Below, one piece after another: positions 18,268 through 26,080 of a stretch of 32,175 nucleotides of DNA. Numbering within the stretch: the stretch's first letter is position 1; each line of letters starts with the position of its first letter. The stretch spans positions 1 through 32,175 of the forward strand of contig PHEH01000021.1 in the NCBI GenBank assembly GCA_002841155.1. Reading direction: 5' to 3'. The notes beneath the pieces were generated by a model. It did no database searches, was not told the DNA's origin, and saw only the letters and a program-made list of their open reading frames with translations. The translations under genes and the position numbers were made by a program. Source of the stretch: Alphaproteobacteria bacterium HGW-Alphaproteobacteria-18. GTDB taxonomy: Bacteria; Pseudomonadota; Alphaproteobacteria; Caulobacterales; Hyphomonadaceae.

Positions 18268-19124
18268 ATGCGCCGGTCTCAATCAAGCAGTTGGCCGAAC
18301 CGCCCCCGGAGTGCGTCCCAAGAAAATGCCCGGCGTGTGGTGACGATACGCCAGCCCGTAAGGGGATTGGCAGGGACCCCTGGCATATGGCGCAGTGCGG
18401 AGCGTGCAAGTTTCTGTATCTGGACGCACTGCCCGTTCAGGAAGCCTTTGAGGGCGAGTTTGCCTGGGATGCCACCTTCGTCGCTGAAAAGAAGCGCCGC
18501 AGACAGGCGCAACCGATTGTCCAATGGCTTGATGAGAAGACACGCTGGCGGCTGCATGTCTTTCCGCGTCCGGAGACCCGCTATTTTCTGGAGCGGCTGG
18601 CGAGGCCAGGGCCGGTGCTTGATGTCGGTTGCGGGGATGGCGGTCATGCCATGCGGTTGCCGGAAGGGTATCGCCCGTTTGGCGTGGAGATTGCGCCGAG
18701 ACTCGCCGCGAAGGCGGACGCAGCATTTCGCACGCGAGGGGGGCAATGCCTTCAGGGAGACGCGGCCAGAGCCATTTCCCGGTTTGAAGATCGCCTGTTC
18801 AGGGGCGTGATGATGAATTCCTATCTCGAGCACGAATTCTGGCCCCTGCAGGTGCTCAAGGCGTTGCGGCCCAAACTCATGCCCGGGGCGCCCCTGATCA
18901 TCAAGGTTCCCAATGCGGGCTCTCTGAATGCAAAAGTCATGGGCGGTAACTGGTGCGGGGTCCGCCTGCCTGACCATGTCAATTATTTTACCTGGAAAAG
19001 CCTGTCAGCAATGGCGGAGGATGCCGGGTACAAAGTTCGCGCACCCTTTGGCGTAAATCTTCCGACCAATGACAATATGTGGGCCATCCTGACAGTGGAC
19101 AGCAGTCCGCCGGAGAGGAGCTAG
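18264..19124 (+). CDS. SAM-dependent methyltransferase with N-terminal zinc ribbon
   Basis: A 286-aa class I methyltransferase. The N-terminus carries a probable zinc ribbon, CPAC (Cys22, Cys25) with CGAC (Cys45, Cys48). The SAM motif I VLDVGCGDGG is at 118-127. MNSYLEHE follows, in the place where the type-11/12 families have their motif after the second acidic residue. NWCGVRLPDHVNYFTWKSL and NDNMWAI near the end are typical of the family that includes sugar and quinone C/O-methyltransferases; the methylated substrate is unknown. It overlaps the small upstream ORF and ends 2 nt before the next gene, so it is embedded in a tight operon. Confidence 0.85.
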   Translation: MNAPVSIKQLAEPPPECVPRKCPACGDDTPARKGIGRDPWHMAQCGACKFLYLDALPVQEAFEGEFAWDATFVAEKKRRRQAQPIVQWLDEKTRWRLHVFPRPETRYFLERLARPGPVLDVGCGDGGHAMRLPEGYRPFGVEIAPRLAAKADAAFRTRGGQCLQGDAARAISRFEDRLFRGVMMNSYLEHEFWPLQVLKALRPKLMPGAPLIIKVPNAGSLNAKVMGGNWCGVRLPDHVNYFTWKSLSAMAEDAGYKVRAPFGVNLPTNDNMWAILTVDSSPPERS

Positions 19125-19126
19125 CC

Positions 19127-20077
19127 ATGGTCCCGGCAGACTTTACAGAGCTGCCGGCAGATCATGCGCTTGAAAGGCAGGATCGGCCGGGCGCCTTCGC
19201 TCCGACCTATATTCACGATCAATGGTATGTGGCGGCAAGGCTGAGTGAGTTGAGGCGGGGGAGGCCGCGCCAACTCTGCATCTGTGGCCAGGCGATTGAG
19301 TTTATCCGGCTGGAAGCGGGCAGCGTGGAAGCGCGGACCGCGAATGGAGGGCAGTCTTTACCCTGCGAGGTCAGCGAAGACCTGGTGTGGGTCTTTCTGG
19401 CATCGGCCGATGGAGCAGATACACTGCCTATACCGGTTCCCGTTTTCGGCGGACCGGGCGGGCGGATACGCTTCATGGAGAAGGTCGTACTCCCGGCGCA
19501 TCAGGATGATGCCGTCTATGGTCTGCTCGATCCGGCGCATACGCCGTTCGTGCATCGCTCTCCGATCTGGCGGGGCAGCGGCGTTCTGAAGGAAAAAACC
19601 AAGTCATTCGAGCCCGATGACATGGGCTTCACAATGATGCCGCATGCGCCGGTCAACAGCGACATTTATAATCTGATCGGCGGTGCCATCACGGTACGGA
19701 TATATTTCAGGCTGCCGGGACTGCGCGCAGAATACATCCAGAATAGCAAGCACACAGTTCTTGGTCTCACGGCGCTGACCCCGGTGGATGCGGAGCGGAC
19801 GGTCCTGAGACAGATATTCTACTGGGACACGCCGATACTTTCGCTGGTGCGCCCTTTTGCCAGCCTCATTGCGCGCCCGTTCCTTGAGCAGGATGTAAAC
19901 ATCATGAAGCTGCGGAGCCAGAACAAAGGGTTCGGGGGCAAGGGGATGCTGGTCGGGGACTCTGACCGTCAGTTTCTGTGGTATCTTCAACTCAAGAAGG
20001 CCTGGGCAGAAGCAGGCGGATGCCCGAAAACCTTCTCCAATCCCCTTGAGCCTGCGACGCTGCGCTGGCGAACGTGA
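19127..20077 (+). CDS. ring-hydroxylating oxygenase alpha-subunit homologue lacking the Rieske cluster
   Basis: A 316-aa protein that aligns by eye to Rieske non-haem iron oxygenases of the DPAHxPFVH group. The start of the Rieske domain (DQWYVAARLSELRRGRPRQL) and its end (EVSEDLVWVFLA) are present, but the CxH and CxxH loops that bind [2Fe-2S] are gone; only Cys51, Cys53 and Cys80 lie in the area. The mononuclear iron site seems complete: Asp135, His138 and His143 in LLDPAHTPFVH, with Asp256 in FLEQD as likely third ligand. The start is chosen from GAGAGGAG 6 nt before the ATG at 19127. It follows the methyltransferase gene by 2 nt. It may use another electron source, work as an oxygen- or cosubstrate-driven enzyme, or be non-catalytic. 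The homology is clear; the function is not. Confidence 0.82.
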   Translation: MVPADFTELPADHALERQDRPGAFAPTYIHDQWYVAARLSELRRGRPRQLCICGQAIEFIRLEAGSVEARTANGGQSLPCEVSEDLVWVFLASADGADTLPIPVPVFGGPGGRIRFMEKVVLPAHQDDAVYGLLDPAHTPFVHRSPIWRGSGVLKEKTKSFEPDDMGFTMMPHAPVNSDIYNLIGGAITVRIYFRLPGLRAEYIQNSKHTVLGLTALTPVDAERTVLRQIFYWDTPILSLVRPFASLIARPFLEQDVNIMKLRSQNKGFGGKGMLVGDSDRQFLWYLQLKKAWAEAGGCPKTFSNPLEPATLRWRT

Positions 20078-20086
20078 GACAGATAG

Positions 20087-20434
20087 ATGCAAGACTATTC
20101 GCAGCAGTATCTGAGAGATCGATTCGACCCCAAAGTTCGCGCGGAACTGGCAGAGCTGCATACGGTCAGCGCGCTGTCAAAGTCTGACAGGGCAACGGTC
20201 GAACTCGACCAGCAGAGCATTGGCAGGGTCTCGCGGATCGACTCGCTACAGGTTCAGGCGATGGCCCAGGCAGCTGAAGCCCGCAGGCTGGCCCGCATCC
20301 GTCAGCTCGAATTCACGCTGGCCCGGCTTCAGGACGAGGAATTTGGCTATTGTGTCGAATGCGGCGAGTTCATCGGGATTGCGCGGCTTGATATCGATCC
20401 GGCGGCCCTTCGGTGTGTCGGGTGTGCGCGGTGA
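20087..20434 (+). CDS. DksA/TraR-family C4 zinc-finger protein
   Basis: A 115-aa protein with a helical N-terminus and a C-terminal C4 zinc finger: Cys89 and Cys92 in CVEC, Cys110 and Cys113 in CVGC. RATVELDQQSIGRVSR and FGYCVECGE are typical of short TraR/DksA-like proteins. Members bind the RNA polymerase secondary channel and modulate promoters, sometimes with ppGpp. The two acidic residues at the DksA coiled-coil tip (DxxDxA) are not obvious here, so it may lack full DksA activity. It starts 9 nt after the oxygenase homologue, an unusual place for a transcription modulator, and might regulate the operon it sits in. Confidence 0.85.
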   Translation: MQDYSQQYLRDRFDPKVRAELAELHTVSALSKSDRATVELDQQSIGRVSRIDSLQVQAMAQAAEARRLARIRQLEFTLARLQDEEFGYCVECGEFIGIARLDIDPAALRCVGCAR

Positions 20435-20461
20435 ACGCATTCGTCATTGGGAGGGGTATCT

Positions 20462-21181
20462 TTGAGCATCTTATTTGAAGAGCTGGATTATTGTCCGACA
20501 GAGATCGGGGTCATCTCGCTGCGCCGCCGGTGGGAGCCGCGTCTGGGCAAGGACATCTACGAGATCAAGCTCGGGGATGAGCATCTGATGTCGGATGTTT
20601 TCACGGTGTCTGAAATAGCGCTGGCAGATCTGACGCTGAGTGCTGTGGCGGGGAGCAACCTCCGGGTGCTCGTCGGCGGCCTGGGTATGGGGTACACGGC
20701 GCTGGCCGCGCTGAAGGATGATCGCGTTGCGGAGGTAACCGTCATCGAAATGCTGGCGCCTGTCATTAACTGGCACCAGCGCGGAATTCTCCCGGTCGGC
20801 GACGCGCTGTGTACGGATAGCCGGGCCAGGATTGTGCAGGGTGATTTCTTCGAATTGGCATCTTCCCCGAATGGATTCGATCCGGACGCCGCAGATAACC
20901 TGTATGACGCCATACTTCTTGATATCGATCATTCTCCGGAGATGTTGCTGGATGGTCGCAGCCGTCAGTTTTATGAGCCCGCCGGGCTGAAGCAGATCGC
21001 GGAAAAACTGCGGCCGGGCGGCGTATTCGGGCTCTGGTCAAATGAGCCGCCCAGCGATGGCTTCACGGATACTTTACGGCGCGTCTTCCCGGATGCCTGG
21101 GCAGAGCCGGTCTGCTTCCGCAATCCCTACGACCATTCGGAGATTGTCCAGACAGTCTATATCGGGCGGTCAGCGGGATAG
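20462..21181 (+). CDS. spermidine synthase-like (polyamine aminopropyltransferase-fold) protein
   Basis: A 239-aa Rossmann-fold protein like SpeE but without a clear N-terminal tetramerisation domain. The nucleotide motif VLVGGLGMGYTA lies at 69-80, with the ribose-binding Glu96 in VTVIEM. VQGDFFEL and LLDIDHSPEMLL follow, the latter in the place of the catalytic Asp region of spermidine synthases. KLRPGGVFGLWSNEPP is the usual late strand. It may transfer an aminopropyl or methyl group to an unknown acceptor. I choose TTG at 20462 because GGGAGGGG at 20449-20456 lies just ahead; the TTG at 20447 would be inside that site. It starts 27 nt after the zinc-finger gene. Confidence 0.75.
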   Translation: MSILFEELDYCPTEIGVISLRRRWEPRLGKDIYEIKLGDEHLMSDVFTVSEIALADLTLSAVAGSNLRVLVGGLGMGYTALAALKDDRVAEVTVIEMLAPVINWHQRGILPVGDALCTDSRARIVQGDFFELASSPNGFDPDAADNLYDAILLDIDHSPEMLLDGRSRQFYEPAGLKQIAEKLRPGGVFGLWSNEPPSDGFTDTLRRVFPDAWAEPVCFRNPYDHSEIVQTVYIGRSAG

Positions 21182-21204
21182 AGGCTTGGTGGGAGTGGAA
21201 CAGG

Positions 21205-21936
21205 ATGGCCGACGATCAGAATGCATCGCCGTGTATCTCATTCGATGAATTCAGGGAGGAAGTTCTCTATCGCCAGCGCTACATCCGGTCGCGCCTATGC
21301 GAGGCTTTCCTCAGCCGGATAAAGCGAAGCGTTGAGGGGCGGACTGAGGTTATCTCCTCTGGAGAAACCTTCTGGCGCGCCCAGATCGGGCATGACTGGG
21401 AAGCGCTCAGCGAAGCGGGAAATCGCCGGCGCATGCCGCTGCAGAACGAACGGATGAAGCCGTGGATCGATCGGGCCTATGAGGGCCGCGTAAATCCCAA
21501 AGGCATCTCCTGCCTCTATCTGGCGACCTCTGAATATGTGGCGATGTCAGAGATCCGGCCGTGGATCGGCACGACCCTTTCTCTGGCGCGCTTTCGCACG
21601 GTCCGGCCGCTCAGGATCGTCGACTGTTCCCTGTTCCATGCGCTCACAGAAACGGCACCGCAGTGCGGATCGCCCAATTCGGACGAACAGCTTTGGCGGG
21701 ACATCGACCGGGCATTTGCCCAACCTGTCCTTCGTAGCGACAATACTGCCGACTATGCGCCGACACAGCTGATTGCGGAGTTCTTCCGGCTGGAAGGTTT
21801 TGACGGAATTTTCTACGGCAGCGCCTTCTCCGAAGCTGGCCGGAACATAGCCCTCTTCGACATTCATGCTGCCGATCAGCTTGACGCCGTGCTGTTTGAA
21901 GTGACCGGCGCAAAGTTTGATTTCACGCCGGTCTGA
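21205..21936 (+). CDS. RES-domain protein (putative NAD+-degrading toxin family)
   Basis: A 243-aa protein with an N-terminal helical extension (about 1-50) and a RES domain. Recognisable elements are FWRA (Arg58), GRVNPKGISCLYLA (94-107), SEIRP with Glu116, and FDGIFYGSAFSEAGRNIALF with Ser206. Arg, Glu and Ser are the residues that name the family. Studied RES proteins (MbcT, Res) cleave NAD+ by phosphorolysis or hydrolysis and are paired with an Xre-type antitoxin just upstream. Here the upstream gene is spermidine-synthase-like, 23 nt away, and no antitoxin is seen. It could be a housekeeping NAD+ enzyme or the last gene of the operon that starts at 18.1 kb. Its ribosome binding site is weak. 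Confidence 0.8.
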   Translation: MADDQNASPCISFDEFREEVLYRQRYIRSRLCEAFLSRIKRSVEGRTEVISSGETFWRAQIGHDWEALSEAGNRRRMPLQNERMKPWIDRAYEGRVNPKGISCLYLATSEYVAMSEIRPWIGTTLSLARFRTVRPLRIVDCSLFHALTETAPQCGSPNSDEQLWRDIDRAFAQPVLRSDNTADYAPTQLIAEFFRLEGFDGIFYGSAFSEAGRNIALFDIHAADQLDAVLFEVTGAKFDFTPV

Positions 21937-21954
21937 TCTCAAGACCTTCGCAAA

Positions 21955-22803
21955 TTACCGGAACAGCAGCAGCGGGATGGGGCAGGAGCGGATCAGCGAT
22001 GTGGTCGTTGAACCGATGATCAGGTTGCGGATGCGGGAATGTCCGTAGGCGCCCATAATCAGGAGGTCTGCGCCGTCGCGTTCGGTTTCCGCCGCGATGA
22101 GCTTTTCGGCATGGCCGGGCGCCGCTTTTGCTGTGGCGGCATAGCCTGCCTCAGTGAGGCGCGCGGCGGCGGCAATGCCGGCCTTGGCAAGGTCTGAGCC
22201 CGAATCGGCAACGCTGAACACGGTGATGCGGGGGCGCTCTGCCATCGGCGACTGGACGAGGCTGTCCAGGGCCTTGCGGGCGCTTACGCCGTCATCAAAA
22301 GCGAAGACGGCATGTTGGATCGGCTTGAACGCGCGGCTGGCGATCAGGACCGGCTTGTGCACGGCGCGCACGACGCGCTCAAGATTTGAGCCGAGGTGGA
22401 GCTTTTCAAAGTCTGCCCCTTCGCCGCGCTTGCCCATGACGATGAGGTCGCCGGCGCGCTTGACAAGGGAGTCGGCGATCTCGCCGGTGCGCAGGGCGAG
22501 GCTGACATCGCTGACCCCTTGGCTGTTCAGGCGTTGCTGGGCGGCGTCGAGAAGGGCGCGGCCCCGCTCCTTGTCGAGATGGGCGGTACGTTCATCGTGT
22601 TCGACGAGGTCATCCAGAAGCGTGGAGCGCGCGCCGAGGCCAATGGAGCCGGAGAGGTCCGTCGGCAGAGCGCTGGCCTGCCGGGTGTTGAGGACGTGGA
22701 GCAGTTCGATGTCGCCGCCATATTGGCGGGCGACCCAGGCGGCGTGGTCGCAGACGCTGTGGGTGTACACCGAGCCGTCGATGAGTGCGAGAATATGGGT
22801 CAT
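21955..22803 (-). CDS. tandem universal stress protein (UspA family)
   Basis: A 282-aa cytoplasmic protein with two UspA folds, residues about 1-155 and 160-282. The second fold carries the ATP-binding signature GAYGHSRIRNLIIGSTT near 255-271; the first has the related GKRGEGADFEKLHLGSNLE. The N-terminal ILALIDGS is the usual start of the fold. Tandem Usp proteins bind ATP and act in stress resistance or as regulators of transporters. It begins 12 nt after the SulP stop codon with GGGAGGA as ribosome binding site, so it is co-transcribed with the transporter and probably tunes it. It is convergent with the RES gene, 18 nt apart. Confidence 0.9.
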   Translation of the reverse strand: MTHILALIDGSVYTHSVCDHAAWVARQYGGDIELLHVLNTRQASALPTDLSGSIGLGARSTLLDDLVEHDERTAHLDKERGRALLDAAQQRLNSQGVSDVSLALRTGEIADSLVKRAGDLIVMGKRGEGADFEKLHLGSNLERVVRAVHKPVLIASRAFKPIQHAVFAFDDGVSARKALDSLVQSPMAERPRITVFSVADSGSDLAKAGIAAAARLTEAGYAATAKAAPGHAEKLIAAETERDGADLLIMGAYGHSRIRNLIIGSTTTSLIRSCPIPLLLFR

Positions 22804-22815
22804 GTCTGTTCCTCC

Positions 22816-24306
22816 CTAGTGCGACATCAGCTTGTCGAGCGCGCCGGGTTTGTCGTGGATGGCGAGCTTGTCGACGATGGTTTCGCTGGCCTCATTGAGG
22901 CCGATGATCTCCACCTTAGCCCCTTCGCGGCGGAATTTCAGCACGATCATGTCGAGGGCAGCGACGCTGGAAATGTCCCAGATATGCGCCTCGCTGACAT
23001 CAATGATCACTTCGTCGAGCGCTTCTTTCAGGTCAAAAGAGGCGTTGAAGGCCTCCACTGAGGCGAAGAAGACCTGGCCTTCGACCTTATAGCGGCGGAT
23101 GCGGCCATCTTCGGAGAGGGTCGAGGTGACCTTGAAGATCTGCGAGATCTTGCCGGCGAAAAAGACGCCGGAGAGAAGCACGCCGATCAGCACGCCGATG
23201 GCGAGGTTGTGGCTGATGATGACACCGGCCACGGTGGCCAGCATGACGATGGACGAGCTGCGCGGGTGGACGCGCAGGTTTTTCAGCGATGACCAGCTGA
23301 ACGTGCCGATGGAGACCATGATCATGATGGCGACAAGGGCGGCCATCGGGATACGGCTGACCCATTCGCCGATCAGCAGGATCATGGCGAGCAGGAACAC
23401 GCCCGAGGAGAGCGTTGAAAGACGCCCGCGGCCACCGGATTTGATGTTGATGATGGACTGGCCGATCATGGCGCAGCCCGCCATGCCGCCAAAGAAACCG
23501 GTAACTGTGTTGGCAACGCCCTGGCCGACGCATTCGCGGTTCCGGTCGCTCGGCGTGTCGGTGAGGTCATCGACGATGGTGGCGGTCATCAAGGACTCAA
23601 GGAGACCAACGACCGCGACGGCGAGGGCGTAGGGGAAGATGATCTGCAGGGTTTCGAAGGTGAGGGGGATGTCCGGGATCAGGAAAATCGGAAGAGTATC
23701 GGGCAGATCACCCATGTCGCCCACGGTACGCACATCAAGGCCGAACGCCATGGCGAGGCCGGTGAGTGCCACAATGCAGATCAGCGGCGAGGGAATAGCC
23801 CGCGTCAGCAAGGGGAAAAGATAGATAATCCCAAGACCGAGCGCGACGAGCGGATAGGTCAGCATTGGCACGCCGACGAGTTCGGGAATCTGGGCGAGGA
23901 AGATCAGGATGGCGAGGGCGTTGACGAAGCCAGTGATGACGGAACGCGAGACGAAGCGCATATACTGGCCGAGTTTCAGAAGGCCTGCGACAACCTGTAA
24001 GAGGCCTGCGAGGACAGTTGCGGCGAGCAGGTATTCAAGACCGTGATCCTTGGCGAGTGTAATCAGGAGTACGGCCGTTGCAGCAGTGGCCGCCGAGATC
24101 ATGCCCGGTCGTCCCCCCGCGATGGCAGTAATCACAGCGATACAGAAAGAGGCATAAAGGCCGACCTTCGGGTCGACCCCGGCAATAATCGAGAAGGCGA
24201 TCGCTTCGGGAATGAGCGCGAGGGCGACAACAATGCCCGCGAGCAGGTCGCCACGAATATTGAACAACCAGGTCTCTTTGAAAGACTGGAAACTGAAAGA
24301 TGGCAT
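22816..24306 (-). CDS. SulP-family anion transporter with STAS domain
   Basis: A 496-aa inner-membrane protein with the SulP layout. The N-terminus has [35 protein letters not shown], the family's first two segments and signature. About 10-14 membrane segments follow to residue 385 or so. [23 protein letters not shown] is the second conserved region. The C-terminal STAS domain covers about 400-490, with [20 protein letters not shown]. SulP proteins carry sulfate, bicarbonate or other anions; this one cannot be assigned, though BicA-like bicarbonate uptake is possible. The ribosome binding site is poor, and a TGA three codons before the ATG rules out a close upstream start. Long leader and regulatory candidates lie at 24307-24460. 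It is followed by the UspA gene. Confidence 0.9.
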   Translation of the reverse strand: MPSFSFQSFKETWLFNIRGDLLAGIVVALALIPEAIAFSIIAGVDPKVGLYASFCIAVITAIAGGRPGMISAATAATAVLLITLAKDHGLEYLLAATVLAGLLQVVAGLLKLGQYMRFVSRSVITGFVNALAILIFLAQIPELVGVPMLTYPLVALGLGIIYLFPLLTRAIPSPLICIVALTGLAMAFGLDVRTVGDMGDLPDTLPIFLIPDIPLTFETLQIIFPYALAVAVVGLLESLMTATIVDDLTDTPSDRNRECVGQGVANTVTGFFGGMAGCAMIGQSIINIKSGGRGRLSTLSSGVFLLAMILLIGEWVSRIPMAALVAIMIMVSIGTFSWSSLKNLRVHPRSSSIVMLATVAGVIISHNLAIGVLIGVLLSGVFFAGKISQIFKVTSTLSEDGRIRRYKVEGQVFFASVEAFNASFDLKEALDEVIIDVSEAHIWDISSVAALDMIVLKFRREGAKVEIIGLNEASETIVDKLAIHDKPGALDKLMSH

Positions 24307-24333
24307 ACAGATTCACATCCGGAACTAAGCGGC

Positions 24334-24365
24334 GGGCTCCTACTGCGGGAACGAAAGCCCTGCAG
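24334..24365 (-). promoter_or_regulatory. alternative hairpins in the sulP leader
   Basis: On the minus strand, CTGC-A-GGG (24365-24358) can pair with CCCGCAG (24349-24343), one A bulged. GGGCT (24360-24356) can instead pair with AGCCC (24338-24334). The GGG is shared, so the two exclude each other, as in attenuators. The stems are short and neither is followed by a T-run. Confidence 0.25.
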
Positions 24366-24382
24366 GCGACTCCAAGCCGGCG

Positions 24383-24445
24383 CTAAAAGATCGGGCACCG
24401 ATGCGGGCAAAGCCCTTCATGCTGCGGCGCAACAGGCGGGCACAT
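24383..24445 (-). CDS. possible Cys-rich leader peptide of sulP
   Basis: A 20-codon ORF, ATG to TAG, upstream of the SulP gene. It has Cys at positions 2, 13 and 17 and many Pro. Leader peptides rich in the regulated amino acid can control sulfur-assimilation genes through stalling. Here a Cys-rich leader before a possible sulfate transporter would fit. The ribosome binding site is weak and chance is a real alternative. Confidence 0.2.
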   Translation of the reverse strand: MCPPVAPQHEGLCPHRCPIF

Positions 24446-24659
24446 AGCTTGCTTCTGATTTCGTCACAACCCATTGAATGGCTACCGGTCAGGAGATTCA
24501 CCGGAAATACTCACGTCAAACGTCCCTGCATGTCCTGTAGTTAGACTTTAGTCGGACACGATGCCGGCCTTTAAGGCTTTGGGATTGGAGCAGGGTCGAA
24601 CATTAACCCTTGCGGTGCCGCTGGGTCAGCCTGTGGTGTACCCGGAGAACCTGCGTTTG

Positions 24660-24676
24660 GTCATACCTGTTATGAC
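24660..24676. promoter_or_regulatory. 17-bp palindrome, possible operator
   Basis: GTCATA (24660-24665) and TATGAC (24671-24676) are perfect inverted half-sites separated by 5 nt. Size and spacing suit a dimeric regulator. It lies between the divergent sulP and cfa genes and could serve either. Confidence 0.3.
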
Positions 24677-24807
24677 TTGTCACAGATGATCCTGCTACGT
24701 ATGGAACACTGGAATCGGATTCGGCAGCTGCTGAATGGCTTCTCCGGGCGCCTATCCCCCGGCCAATTATAAGCCCTTTTCCTTTTTCTTTTTTCTTAGA
24801 ACACAGG

Positions 24808-24827
24808 CGCGACCGGTTTTGGTCGCG
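24808..24827. repeat. hairpin ahead of cfa
   Basis: CGCGACC (24808-24814) pairs with GGTCGCG (24821-24827), 6-nt loop. GAGG follows directly at 24827-24830. A 4-codon ORF (24841-24855) then overlaps the cfa GTG as GTGA. The arrangement could couple or limit cfa translation. There is no T-run, so it is not an obvious terminator. Confidence 0.4.
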
Positions 24828-24851
24828 AGGGCTCGTTGAAATGAGCTTTCA

Positions 24852-26012
24852 GTGAACAAACATACTTTTATTTCCGTTCCATCAAGGTCACCGGCAAAGC
24901 TGGGCCGTGCCGGGCAAAGATTGTCTGCACTGCTTGAAGACTGCGGCGTTGTCATAGGGGGGGATCGCCCTTGGGATGTGCAGGTTCACGATCCACGCGT
25001 ATTTGAGAGGGTATTCTCTCAGGGGACACTGGGGCTTGGTGAAGCCTATATGGACGGCTGGTGGGACTGTGATGCACTCGACCAGCTGTTCAGCAGGCTG
25101 CTTAAATCTGATATTCAATCCAAATTGAAGGTCGATCTTGTCCTGATGGGCAGTATTCTGAAGGGGCGCTTCCTGAACCATCAGCGCAGTAAATACTCTG
25201 AGGTTGGTGAAGTTCATTACGATACTGGCAATGATCTCTTTGAACGGATGCTTGATAAACGCATGATATATTCGTGCGGATACTGGGCGGCTGCAGATCA
25301 TCTTGATGATGCGCAGGAGGCGAAGCTTGATCTGATCTGCCGTAAGCTGAGTTTGCAGCCGGGACAGCGTCTTCTTGATATCGGATCAGGCTGGGGAGGG
25401 CTGCTCAAATATGCCGCTGAAAAATACGGTGTAACCGGTGTCGGAGTGACGATTTCAAAAGAACAGGCTGCGCTGGCGAATGCGACGCGGGGCAATTTGC
25501 CGATCGAAACAAAGCTCATGGACTATATGAGTCTGGAAGGACAATTTGATCGTATTGTTTCAGTCGGTATGTTTGAACATGTCGGGCATAAGAATTATCG
25601 GGCTTATCTGGAAAAGGTCCGTTCACTGCTCGGGCCGAGCGGACTTTTCCTGTTACATACCATTGGCGGAAATGAGACGGTTACTCATGGCGACCCATGG
25701 ATAGAAAAGTATATTTTCCCTCATGGCATGCTGCCGTCGCCTCAGCAGATCACCAAGGCAGTCGGGGGAAACCTGATTATCGAGGACTGGCACAATTTTG
25801 GTGCCGATTATGATTTGACATTGATGGCGTGGCTCCAGAATTTTGATGCGGCGTGGCCTGATTTGTCTGATCGTTATGATGAACGGTTCAGACGCATGTG
25901 GCGCTATTATCTGATGAGCTGCGCAGCTCTGTTCCGAGTCCGCCAGGCTCAGCTCTGGCAAATCGTACTATCAGCTGACGGGGTCGATGGCGGGTACCTG
26001 AGCGTTCGTTAA
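24852..26012 (+). CDS. cfa: cyclopropane-fatty-acyl-phospholipid synthase
   Basis: A 386-aa cytoplasmic enzyme, close in length and sequence pattern to E. coli Cfa (382 aa). It adds a methylene group from SAM across double bonds of membrane phospholipid acyl chains. The N-terminal GLGEAYMDGWWDCD and HYDTGNDLF segments are typical. The SAM motif LLDIGSGWGG is at 174-183. The bicarbonate-site residues Cys142, Glu242, His269, Ile271 and Tyr320 all sit at the E. coli positions plus three. The start is GTG, with no ribosome binding site of note. Codon use is clearly more AT-rich than neighbours (one 60-nt stretch at 25201 is 40% GC), so gene transfer is likely. It may be element cargo. Confidence 0.95.
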   Translation: MNKHTFISVPSRSPAKLGRAGQRLSALLEDCGVVIGGDRPWDVQVHDPRVFERVFSQGTLGLGEAYMDGWWDCDALDQLFSRLLKSDIQSKLKVDLVLMGSILKGRFLNHQRSKYSEVGEVHYDTGNDLFERMLDKRMIYSCGYWAAADHLDDAQEAKLDLICRKLSLQPGQRLLDIGSGWGGLLKYAAEKYGVTGVGVTISKEQAALANATRGNLPIETKLMDYMSLEGQFDRIVSVGMFEHVGHKNYRAYLEKVRSLLGPSGLFLLHTIGGNETVTHGDPWIEKYIFPHGMLPSPQQITKAVGGNLIIEDWHNFGADYDLTLMAWLQNFDAAWPDLSDRYDERFRRMWRYYLMSCAALFRVRQAQLWQIVLSADGVDGGYLSVR

Positions 26013-26080
26013 GTTCCCGGAATCTGCCAGGCTTCCGGTCTGTGAACGGATCGGAAGAGGCTTCAGAGTCAAAACTGGCA

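Larger units (their letters stand above)
24307..24851. other. long intergenic region between sulP and cfa
   Basis: A 545-nt gap between two divergent genes. The left 140 nt form the sulP leader, with a Cys-rich minimal ORF and competing hairpins. The middle holds a 17-bp palindrome (24660-24676). The right end has a polypyrimidine run (about 24774-24798) and a hairpin before cfa. It also marks a change from high-GC sequence to the lower-GC cfa gene, so an element boundary may lie here. I found no tRNA or integrase. Confidence 0.6.
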
